A DNA stretch of 40,235 bases from a virus: IMG/VR virus record IMGVR_UViG_3300009108_000022, positions 1 to 40,235 of that record, one strand, 5' to 3'. This document shows, in pieces, positions 21,759 through 29,321 of the stretch. The position numbers were made by a program, and so were the translations under genes. Numbering within the stretch: the first letter of the stretch is position 1; each line of letters begins with the position of its first letter. The notes beneath the pieces are model-generated. The model saw only the letters and a program-made list of their open reading frames with translations, was not told the origin of the DNA and searched no databases.

Positions 21759-22040
21759 ATGGCTAATTATGCAGTAGTTAAAAATGGTGTTGTAGAGAAT
21801 GTAGTGGTGTGGGATGGTGTGACAGAGTTCTCTGTAGAAGGTTCTGAGCTAATTGAAGCTACGGCTGACGCTCGTATCGGCGGATCATGGGACGGTAATG
21901 TGTTTACGTTTGTTGAACCCCCTGCCCCCGAACCTACAGCAGAACAGGTTGCACATGCTGAAAACAAAGCCAGTGCTAAGTCTAAGTTAGCTGCGCTAGG
22001 TCTATCTGAAGAAGAAATCTCAGCAGCATTCGGAATCTAA
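21759..22040 (+). CDS. Small tail protein with conserved C-terminal AFGI motif, 93 aa
   Basis: AGGAGG lies before the ATG at 21759 (MANYAVVKNGVVENVVVWDG). The frame is open further upstream but that part overlaps the end of protein C. The N-terminal domain (1-60) is a small beta fold found in phage tail proteins (YAVVxNGVVxNVVVWDG... GGSWDGNVF). The C-terminus LAALGLSEEEISAAFGI is shared with the 20810 protein. Likely a fibre assembly or hinge component. Confidence 0.74.
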   Translation: MANYAVVKNGVVENVVVWDGVTEFSVEGSELIEATADARIGGSWDGNVFTFVEPPAPEPTAEQVAHAENKASAKSKLAALGLSEEEISAAFGI

Positions 22041-23687
22041 ATGGCTTTAATCCCCCTTGAAAATGCTGGTCAAACTGGCATTGTTCAAGACATCCAGCCG
22101 TGGCAGCTTCCAATCAATGCTTGGAGTGATGGCAATAATGTAAGAATGGAACATGGCTCTGTTATGAAATGCAAGGGCTATACCTCTGTTATGGCTACTT
22201 GTCCAATTGCCCCCTACCATATAGTATACATAAAAGATGCCGCTGGAAACAAATACTGGATAGCTTGTGGTCTTACTGCTGTACATGCTTATGATGTTAG
22301 CGGGGCTACATGGACAGATATAACAAGATCGTCAGGAGCTTATACCGCAACATCCTCAGAAGGTTGGACCAGTTCTGTTATTGGCGGGGTTTTAATTTTA
22401 AACAACTTTAAAGATGCTCCTCAGTTCTGGGCTATCTCAGGAACTACTGGATTACCCAGCACTTCGACTGTCCTTGCTGACTTAACTAACTGGACATCTA
22501 CAGATCGTTGTAAATCAATGAGAGCGTTTCGCTCTTTCTTAGTTGCTCTTAATATAGAAGATAAATCTTCTGGAACACTTAGACAATCAAGGGTAGTTAA
22601 GTGGTCAACCGAAGCGGCTATACAAGCAGTTCCTACTTCTTGGGATGAAACAGATGCTACTGTAGATGCTGGTGAATATGAATTAGCTGATACTAAAGGA
22701 GATATATTAGACGGTCTTGCATTGCGTGATACCTTTATGATTTATAAGGAAGATGCGGTCTATTCGATGACTTATGTCGGTACACCTTTTATCTTTTCAT
22801 TTAGGCAGCTATCACCTTCAGTTGGGATTCTCTCTAAAAACTGTGTTGCCGAATTTGATGGAGGCCATTTTCTTTTCGGTAATGGTGACCTTTACTTAAA
22901 CGACGGTCAAAAGATTACATCATTGCTTCCGCATAAAATGAGAGATCATGTATTCTCTTTGTTAGATGGAGATTACATAGATAAATCTTTTGTGGTTGCT
23001 GACTACGGCAGAACAGAAATGTTGGCTTGTTTTGTTTCTACTAGCTCAGGCGCGGATAATCAATGCGATAAAGCCCTTATATGGAATTGGGTTAATAATA
23101 CTTTCTCCATTAGGGATATACCTGATTTAGCCCATATAGGTTATGGAAGTATAGCAAACCCTCTATCTTATACTACTTGGGCAGCTACTGCTGCATTATC
23201 CCCTTCCCCCTCTGGCCCTTCTTGGTCTTCTGCTACTGGAGCATGGGCCACTTCTTGGGACGATGTAGAAAATGTAATGGTCTTTGCTGACCCTGTAAGC
23301 ACAAAACTGTACAGGGATGGTTCTGGCAATAAGAAAGATACGGATAACATGACTGCCTTTATAGAGAGGACAGGACTTACATTTACAGCACAAAACAACC
23401 CAGATCAGTCAACAGTAAAACGCATAAAAGCTATCTGGCCCAAGATGACAATAACTAATTCTGATTCTGTAAACTTCTACGTTGCATCACAAATGTCTAC
23501 AGAAGAAGGCATTTCTTGGAGAGGGCCATTCGCGTTCAATCCTGATTCTCAATCTAAGGTTTCCTGTAGGATTTCAGGTAAATTGTATGGGGTAAAGATT
23601 GAGTCTACTACTGATACAGATTGGAGACTAGAGGGTCTGGAATTTGAACTGGACGATGCTGGTAGGCGCGGCTCAAGGAATTACTAA
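22041..23687 (+). CDS. Tail nozzle/hub-like protein, 548 aa
   Basis: Large beta-rich protein starting MALIPLENAGQTGIVQDIQP followed by WQLPINAWSDGNNVRMEHGS, a pattern seen in podovirus tail proteins that assign position-dependent data to a beta-propeller-like nozzle. Recurrent strand segments: RDTFMIYKEDAVYSMTYVG, LFGNGDLYLNDGQKI, ALIWNWVNNTFSIRDIPDLA. Its position after the fibres and before the ejection proteins fits the tail nozzle to which fibres attach. The functional name is inference from family-like pattern plus order. Confidence 0.78.
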   Translation: MALIPLENAGQTGIVQDIQPWQLPINAWSDGNNVRMEHGSVMKCKGYTSVMATCPIAPYHIVYIKDAAGNKYWIACGLTAVHAYDVSGATWTDITRSSGAYTATSSEGWTSSVIGGVLILNNFKDAPQFWAISGTTGLPSTSTVLADLTNWTSTDRCKSMRAFRSFLVALNIEDKSSGTLRQSRVVKWSTEAAIQAVPTSWDETDATVDAGEYELADTKGDILDGLALRDTFMIYKEDAVYSMTYVGTPFIFSFRQLSPSVGILSKNCVAEFDGGHFLFGNGDLYLNDGQKITSLLPHKMRDHVFSLLDGDYIDKSFVVADYGRTEMLACFVSTSSGADNQCDKALIWNWVNNTFSIRDIPDLAHIGYGSIANPLSYTTWAATAALSPSPSGPSWSSATGAWATSWDDVENVMVFADPVSTKLYRDGSGNKKDTDNMTAFIERTGLTFTAQNNPDQSTVKRIKAIWPKMTITNSDSVNFYVASQMSTEEGISWRGPFAFNPDSQSKVSCRISGKLYGVKIESTTDTDWRLEGLEFELDDAGRRGSRNY

Positions 23688-23965
23688 TGGCAATGGCAGA
23701 TGTAAAAAAGGTCAAGTCAGTAGTTCGTTATGAGCCGGGTCCATTACCAGACAATTCAGAAGACTTAGGTATCTACGTTGTTACGGAACTAAAAAGATTA
23801 GGAAATATACTATTCAACCAATCGGTATTAAGACTTGAGCAAACGAATACAGCACCAGCAAAGCCCCGACAAGGAGACATTAGAGAGGCAGATGGATCAA
23901 ATTGGAATCCGGGATCGGGCGCGGGAATTTATTGGTTCGATGGCACCACATGGAACAAGCTGTAA
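23687..23965 (+). CDS. Conserved small structural protein, 92 aa
   Basis: The C-terminal KPRQGDIREADGSNWNPGSG followed by AGIYWFDGTTWNKL is a well-conserved phage motif (x-P-R-x-G-D-I-x-x-A-D-G-x-N-W-x-P-G-x-G-x-G-I-Y-x-(Y/F)). The N-terminal half contains a helix (DLGIYVVTELKRLGNILFNQ). Common in tail regions, role unknown. TAATG junction with the nozzle-like gene. Confidence 0.8.
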   Translation: MAMADVKKVKSVVRYEPGPLPDNSEDLGIYVVTELKRLGNILFNQSVLRLEQTNTAPAKPRQGDIREADGSNWNPGSGAGIYWFDGTTWNKL

Positions 23966-23966
23966 G

Positions 23967-24377
23967 GTGGGCGTAGTACATCCAGAGGAGATTCCCAAGC
24001 TCTGGAAAAAAGTATTGCCTCAAATAGAACGGTGTGTTCCTCACTCAGAAGGGGAGATGGAATCCCCTGATTTCTATGTTGCTTTAATAGAAGGTGAGAT
24101 GCAGCTATGGATAGCAGTAGAGGATGAAGAGGTTATTGCCTCTATGGTTACTCAGGTTATACCTTATCCCAATAAAAAGGTTTTAAGAGTTATTGCTATA
24201 GCTGGTGGAGAGATGGATAAGTGGTTTCACTTTCAACCAGATTTAGAAGAGTTTGCAATCCTTATGGGTTGCTCATCTTTAGAAGCATGGGGTAGAAAGG
24301 GCTGGAAAAAGATATTGAAAGATTGGAAAGATTCTTATGTTGTCTACACAAAAGAACTAGATAGAAGGTTACACTAA
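23967..24377 (+). CDS. GNAT-like conserved tail-region protein, about 137 aa
   Basis: The core (HPEEIPKLWKKVLPQIERCV, FYVALIEGEMQLWIAVEDEE, VLRVIAIAGGEMDKWFHF, CSSLEAWGRKGWKKILKDW) matches a GNAT-like protein family often encoded among tail and ejection genes of phages; acetyltransferase activity has not been shown for the family as far as I know. The frame is open to 23835, inside the previous gene. I place the start at the GTG at 23967, one base after that gene's stop; ATG at 23940 is the alternative. No clear Shine-Dalgarno for either. Confidence 0.75.
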   Translation: MGVVHPEEIPKLWKKVLPQIERCVPHSEGEMESPDFYVALIEGEMQLWIAVEDEEVIASMVTQVIPYPNKKVLRVIAIAGGEMDKWFHFQPDLEEFAILMGCSSLEAWGRKGWKKILKDWKDSYVVYTKELDRRLH

Positions 24378-25958
24378 ATGGCTACAAAAAACGTAACAAT
24401 ACCCAAAAGTTATAAAGGACTAAAGGCAGTCTACATCACTCCTTCAGAGGAGGGATTGTTGCGTAGGACTTCTCACCCCAAAGGATCACCCCAACCCAAG
24501 AAGGGTCCGGGTGGTCTACTGATGATGGATGGTGAGGAAATGAGAGATCGGGATTTTGCTAAAAAGCATGGCCTAACATATAAAGAGGTCAACGCGGCTG
24601 GTGGCGCAACATCACGTAAGGCTGCAAGCTTAGCTGCGGCAAAAAAATCAGCCCCTAAAAAATCAGCCCCTAAAAAATCAGCCCCTAAAAAAGAAGCACC
24701 TAGAAAATCAGCAGCCCCTGCTCCAGCTTCATGGGGAGGAACTGAAGATTCTCCAGACACAAGAATGGGGTATGACCCTAGTGGTTCTGTAGACTACACT
24801 AATACCAACCCTGCTTATTGGGCATCTGCTGTAAGGTACTTCAAAGCGCATCCAGAAGGAAACCCAAACACTGGCGAATTAGGTATATGGATACCCAACT
24901 TAGAAAAGGAGGGTGCTGAACGTACTGCTTTAGCGGCTATCGCTGGAGGGGTGACAGCCCATGTAGATAGTAACTATTCTAACAGAACCGTTGATGACGC
25001 CAAAGCCAAAGCATTACACGCTGCTAGAGGCGATGCCGCTGGTGCTGCTGGTAGCTACAGGGGTGGCGCAGAAAAAGCAATTAGACTAGCTGGCACTCAT
25101 AGGGGTGGTGTTTTAACTGATACTGGTTATGCTATGGGTTCTACCGCCCCATCTGAGCATGGTGTTCATATTAAAGGTGGTAAGGTTGTAAAGGACGCTG
25201 GTGGAGACTATGTAAAGGGTGGTGGAGACTTTGGCGGCTTACTTAGCAGAGGAGATACCATAACAGGCGATTGGCTAACTGGTGTTCTTGGTCCTATGGA
25301 CAGCGATGGAATGAGGATTGGTGGAACGTACCCAACGGTAAAAGGCGCTACAGGATTCGGCGCAGGAGGCACCAAAACGTCCATAGGAGGGCTTTACTCA
25401 GGAGGGGCTGACCCCTTTGCTAAGATGCCCGGTGTTGCTGATTACACGGCTTATATGGACCCCAATTCTATATTTGGAGGTTTGAGTGATAATGCCGCAG
25501 TTAAGTCTGGTTTATTGTACCAGCCTACTGCTTCTGACTACGGTGCTAAAATGGAAGCCGCTGGTATGCCTTCATTCTCACCGGGATTACTTGACAGCTT
25601 TAGTGGTGCTGGCGCTCCAACATATAGCTCTGCTCCGGGTGGCTTTATGAAGCCAGCGACAGGTGGGACAACGACTGGTAGCGGGTCAAAAATAATAGGT
25701 GATCCAGCAGCAAAATATGACATACCAGACATGCTGTGGGGTTATAAATCTTCCTTGATACCAAGATTTGCCTCAAAAGCGGAAATGGATAAATACAGTC
25801 ATTCAGATGTTTATGGAGGAGTTGGACCATATAAAGGTTATTCTGGCACGGTGGGCGTTAAGCCAATGGGCGCTTTTGTAGGTGGTGATTTATATGAGAT
25901 GGTCGGCGGTGGCGGGGATGGATGGTCATTACACGCCAGTTACCCAGCAGTAACATAG
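24378..25958 (+). CDS. Virion/ejection protein with histone-like KKSAP repeats, 526 aa
   Basis: Not a named family. The N-terminal 75 residues are basic. Residues about 85-115 hold tandem KKSAP units (three identical 15-base DNA repeats and a diverged fourth, 24642-24701), very like the Lys/Ala/Pro tails of histone H1-type proteins. The rest is Gly/Ala-rich with little predicted helix (about 140-526). First gene after the nozzle region and before two giant proteins, so an internal virion or DNA-associated ejection protein is the likeliest role. The DNA-binding idea is inference. Confidence 0.7.
   Translation: MATKNVTIPKSYKGLKAVYITPSEEGLLRRTSHPKGSPQPKKGPGGLLMMDGEEMRDRDFAKKHGLTYKEVNAAGGATSRKAASLAAAKKSAPKKSAPKKSAPKKEAPRKSAAPAPASWGGTEDSPDTRMGYDPSGSVDYTNTNPAYWASAVRYFKAHPEGNPNTGELGIWIPNLEKEGAERTALAAIAGGVTAHVDSNYSNRTVDDAKAKALHAARGDAAGAAGSYRGGAEKAIRLAGTHRGGVLTDTGYAMGSTAPSEHGVHIKGGKVVKDAGGDYVKGGGDFGGLLSRGDTITGDWLTGVLGPMDSDGMRIGGTYPTVKGATGFGAGGTKTSIGGLYSGGADPFAKMPGVADYTAYMDPNSIFGGLSDNAAVKSGLLYQPTASDYGAKMEAAGMPSFSPGLLDSFSGAGAPTYSSAPGGFMKPATGGTTTGSGSKIIGDPAAKYDIPDMLWGYKSSLIPRFASKAEMDKYSHSDVYGGVGPYKGYSGTVGVKPMGAFVGGDLYEMVGGGGDGWSLHASYPAVT
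24642..24701. repeat. 15-base tandem repeats encoding KKSAP units
   Basis: Three identical copies of AAAAAATCAGCCCCT in tandem, then a diverged fourth (GAAGCACCT) and a fifth relic, inside the 526-residue virion protein gene. In frame, so copy number changes would add or remove 5-residue units of the basic tail. Confidence 0.85.
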
Positions 25959-25969
25959 AGGAATAAATT

Positions 25970-26776
25970 ATGTCAGGTGGATCAAGAGTAACTACACAAA
26001 CGACTGAGCCGTGGGATGCCCAGAAAGATTATCTGAAAGCTGGCTTTAAGCAAGCTGCTGATATCTACGGTAAGGGTCCAGCAGATTATTATACCGGAAG
26101 CACTTTAGCTGGATTTACTCCTGCGGAAGCTGCTGCTCAGAAAGGTATTGCTGGTTATGTTACTGGCCCAAGAGCCGCTGGTCAACAATCCTATGCAGAA
26201 GGAGCATTGACTAGAGGTTTATCGGGAGAAATTGATCTAAAGAAATTCAACCCAATGATGGATGCTTTATCCAACCAGATGAAGAGCCAGCTTACTGGCA
26301 GTGTACTACCGGGTATAAGACAATCCTTAGTTGAGTATCAGCCCGGAGGAAGCACAAGGGGTGATATAGTTCAGACACAGGCAATTTCCGCCGCTAATAA
26401 ACAAATGCTGGATAAGGCTGCTGAGATGTATGGTGGTGCTTATCAGGCTGCTCAGGACAGGGCTACAAAATGGGGTCAAATGTACCCATCAATCATGGCT
26501 GCTCCTGTTAGCACCTACGGCGCATTGGCGGATGTAGGAGCGCAGCAAAGGGGTATGCAGCAAGAAGCAATCAACAGAGATATGGCTAAGTACCAGTACG
26601 ATGTCAACAAACCACAAACCCAGCTTGCCAACTATATGTCCATGATTAGTGGAGACTATGGTGGTACGACTACTCAGGTGGCACCGGGACCAAGCCCACT
26701 TTCATCATTAGCATCTATTGCTTCGATAGTAGGCACTGGTGGGTTGGGCTTGCCAATAGGGGCTATGTTTACATAG
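25970..26776 (+). CDS. Probable ejection/internal virion protein, 268 aa
   Basis: Resembles a protein type common in podovirus ejection clusters. The N-terminus (GGSRVTTQTTEPWDAQKDYL) leads into ADYYTGSTLAGFTPAEAAAQ, then a long Gln/Ala-rich helical body with a charged middle. The C-terminal 30 residues are hydrophobic and Gly-rich (SSLASIASIVGTGGLGLPIG), suited to membrane insertion. GAGG lies 10 bases upstream of the ATG. The role in forming the trans-envelope DNA channel is inference from order. Confidence 0.76.
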   Translation: MSGGSRVTTQTTEPWDAQKDYLKAGFKQAADIYGKGPADYYTGSTLAGFTPAEAAAQKGIAGYVTGPRAAGQQSYAEGALTRGLSGEIDLKKFNPMMDALSNQMKSQLTGSVLPGIRQSLVEYQPGGSTRGDIVQTQAISAANKQMLDKAAEMYGGAYQAAQDRATKWGQMYPSIMAAPVSTYGALADVGAQQRGMQQEAINRDMAKYQYDVNKPQTQLANYMSMISGDYGGTTTQVAPGPSPLSSLASIASIVGTGGLGLPIGAMFT

Positions 26777-26786
26777 GAGTTATATA

Positions 26787-27341
26787 ATGGCATATAGCGA
26801 TTCTTGGCGCACTGCATTTGGTTCTCCTTATTCTGCTTCCAGTTCTGCGGGTTACTGGAGTTTGTTTAAGAAGAGGAAAGAACCATGGATGAGTCCTTCT
26901 CCTGCCTCGCACGGAGGTTACGTCTTTCCTAGAGAAGTGAATAGTATGGTTGATTACCCGGGCGGTGGTTATGTACCCGCCGCTGGAACTTTTACAAGCC
27001 ATGACAAGAATGATCGAATTATCAATTTTATGCGTCGGACGCAGAGAGAAGCCCCTACCGATGTAGCGCCCATGATACCAGTTCCCAATGAACCCTTCGA
27101 TCCTCCCCAATCTGAAGGTAATTCTCCAGATTGGAAAAACAAAGCAGCTTGGGAAGCCTTGTCTGAATTACAGTTCGGACAGGAAACATTTAAAAGTTTA
27201 GGAAGGGCTGGCGGGAAAGGTGGTGGACCGTATAAGGTTGCCCAACATAATATTGTACAAGACATTACACCATCTCAAGGTGTATTTGACCCAGAAAGAA
27301 AGAAACGATCTTGGAATCTAATGATGAGGGGTATGGTTTAA
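26787..27341 (+). CDS. Unknown protein of the ejection cluster, 184 aa
   Basis: Not recognised. Pro/Gly/Ser-rich and largely disordered-looking N-terminal half (GYWSLFKKRKEPWMSPSPAS), mixed C-terminal half ending in a basic segment (FDPERKKRSWNLMMRGMV). AGGAG is 9 bases upstream; its stop is directly followed by the next start. It may be a linker or minor internal virion protein. Confidence 0.72.
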   Translation: MAYSDSWRTAFGSPYSASSSAGYWSLFKKRKEPWMSPSPASHGGYVFPREVNSMVDYPGGGYVPAAGTFTSHDKNDRIINFMRRTQREAPTDVAPMIPVPNEPFDPPQSEGNSPDWKNKAAWEALSELQFGQETFKSLGRAGGKGGGPYKVAQHNIVQDITPSQGVFDPERKKRSWNLMMRGMV

Positions 27342-29321
27342 ATGGCTGATAACAATTATATTACCCCACGATATAATGCACAGACTACATACGCTGCTTA
27401 TATGGCAGAAATGGAGAAGTTAAAAGAAAAGCGCAAATGGGGAACTATATGGAATAATGCGGCAGCTTTGTTCGATCCTAATCATAGGGCTTCTGGTATG
27501 TTTGCGCAAAACCAGAAGAGAATAGACAGCATGAGTACGTCCGGTATGGGTACATCGCTGCAACAGATGAAGCTATTAAACGCCGCTGAAAAAGAACAGA
27601 TCAGTACCGAACTAAATGCTAGGCTTTTGTCAGTAATGCCGCAATTGCAATCTATGTCGGACTTTAACGCATGGATGGTTGACCAAGGACCAGCAGTTTC
27701 TGACTACTATAAAACCTTATTGGATACTTGGAAGTCAGTAGCAGGTGAAAGAAGGAGTGCTAGCGGAGAAGCGCGGGAAAAATTTAAACACGAAACGGAT
27801 GTACTTCTTCCATTATATGCTTCTCGAAAAGTAAATGAATTGATGATGCAGCATAGAGTTCCGTATCAACAGGCCGTTGCTGGTGGGACCGGTGACGAGT
27901 ATATAGAAAGTATATACGATCAAGTAGATGGGCTAGTTGAGGCTGGAGAATTAGATTTGGATGCTGCTTACCTTATTAAAGAAAGGTTGAGTAAAAAGCT
28001 CTCTACTAGAACAGAGCAATTCGATAAACTGACGAAGATTAGCGATAGAGCAGCCGAAAAGCAACGTAAAATAACTGAGCGAGATCAAAAGCGATCAGCT
28101 AAATCCACTATGGAAAGATATGCTGGAAGCATTGTAAAACAGTTTAATGCTTTAAGCCCCAAAGAAAGAACAGCAGACGCCTTAAGTTCGCTGATAGCTC
28201 AGGATATGGCTGAAACAGATTTATCTAATCCTTTCGTTACATATACAGGATTGTCTGATGTGGTCACTGCTAGGCTTGGTACTCCAGCGGAAGCTAGAGC
28301 TAAGATAAACCAGTTGTTTACAGTTAGCGAAAGGATTAGACAGGAAGCTCTTCAGAAAGCAGCGGTAGAATTCCATGCAGGAGATATGAGAGAGGTTCAA
28401 ACAGTAGTAAACGCCGTTTTAAACGAGCCAACACCTGAGCGTAGGCTTGCTCGATACAATGAATTGAAGCCGGGATTGATAGAGAGAATAACTAGAACCG
28501 TTTATGGTGATGATCCACTCATGACAAGAAAGCGAGTTCAATCTATAGGTGAAATTCTTGATGAGTCTCTTGGTACAGCAGTTCAGATGAGAGAGGCTAT
28601 TACGAAACAAAAGGAAGAAAGGCGAGGGGATAAGAAATGGTTGTGGGAGCTAGAGGACAGGCTTAAACATAACACTGACCGTATTAGGGAAGGTATATGG
28701 AGCGATGTTCTCAAAGGTATACCAATTCCAACATCTCGCGATGATTTTAATGAAAAGGAAAGAGACTTACATACAGAGTTAAAAAAGCCTCTGTATGGGT
28801 TAAGTTCTACACAGATACAGGCTGCCCTAAAAACATTTAGAGATAACACCCCCGCAAGATTCACTACTGTACGAGAAGACAAGGTTGGTCTTATTGGGCA
28901 GATGAAACGAGATTTTTCTGATGAGTTGCGTCCAGAACGGTATATGAAGGACGGCGTAGTAGATTTAGACCATCTAGAAGATAATATAGATGCAATATAT
29001 CGGTCATTAGATAGGGAGATAGTTGGTAAGAATTTATATTTGACTGAATATAATATAATGGGTAAGTCAAGAAGGACGGTGGTAAATGATGATATGTGGC
29101 ATATACTTAGATTATCTTATGATCGGCCCCAATGGAACGAAGCGATGAAGATTCTTAAAGAGGATGTAGGTGACATTGCTGGAGAGATGACCAAGCTGGA
29201 TGCAGAAACTATTAGTGCTTCACTTAGGAGTAAGGGTTTTGTCATACCAGCAGAGCTTATAGCCTTCAGGTACAATCAAAAAATGTGGTTAGAGAACTAC
29301 GTTGAGAGAAAGGATAAGTGA
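27342..29321 (+). CDS. Large helical internal virion protein, 659 aa
   Basis: Almost entirely helical and charged, with coiled-coil stretches (for example EKQRKITERDQKRSAKSTME at about 240-260 and an acidic/basic alternation through 330-560). No enzymatic motif such as a lysozyme or transglycosylase Glu motif was recognised. Size and position, just before a 940-residue protein at the end of the structural block, match podovirus ejection proteins that form the inner core. It overlaps the next gene through GTGA. Confidence 0.75.
   Translation: MADNNYITPRYNAQTTYAAYMAEMEKLKEKRKWGTIWNNAAALFDPNHRASGMFAQNQKRIDSMSTSGMGTSLQQMKLLNAAEKEQISTELNARLLSVMPQLQSMSDFNAWMVDQGPAVSDYYKTLLDTWKSVAGERRSASGEAREKFKHETDVLLPLYASRKVNELMMQHRVPYQQAVAGGTGDEYIESIYDQVDGLVEAGELDLDAAYLIKERLSKKLSTRTEQFDKLTKISDRAAEKQRKITERDQKRSAKSTMERYAGSIVKQFNALSPKERTADALSSLIAQDMAETDLSNPFVTYTGLSDVVTARLGTPAEARAKINQLFTVSERIRQEALQKAAVEFHAGDMREVQTVVNAVLNEPTPERRLARYNELKPGLIERITRTVYGDDPLMTRKRVQSIGEILDESLGTAVQMREAITKQKEERRGDKKWLWELEDRLKHNTDRIREGIWSDVLKGIPIPTSRDDFNEKERDLHTELKKPLYGLSSTQIQAALKTFRDNTPARFTTVREDKVGLIGQMKRDFSDELRPERYMKDGVVDLDHLEDNIDAIYRSLDREIVGKNLYLTEYNIMGKSRRTVVNDDMWHILRLSYDRPQWNEAMKILKEDVGDIAGEMTKLDAETISASLRSKGFVIPAELIAFRYNQKMWLENYVERKDK

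Noticed and set aside
14679-22040. Possible diversity-generating retroelement in the repetitive fibre region
   Set aside because: Repeats between fibre genes exist, but no reverse transcriptase gene and no template/variable repeat pair with adenine-specific changes was seen.
24473-24760. Minus-strand frame with repeated FLGADFLGAD
   Set aside because: It is the reverse reading of the KKSAP tandem repeats, not an independent gene.
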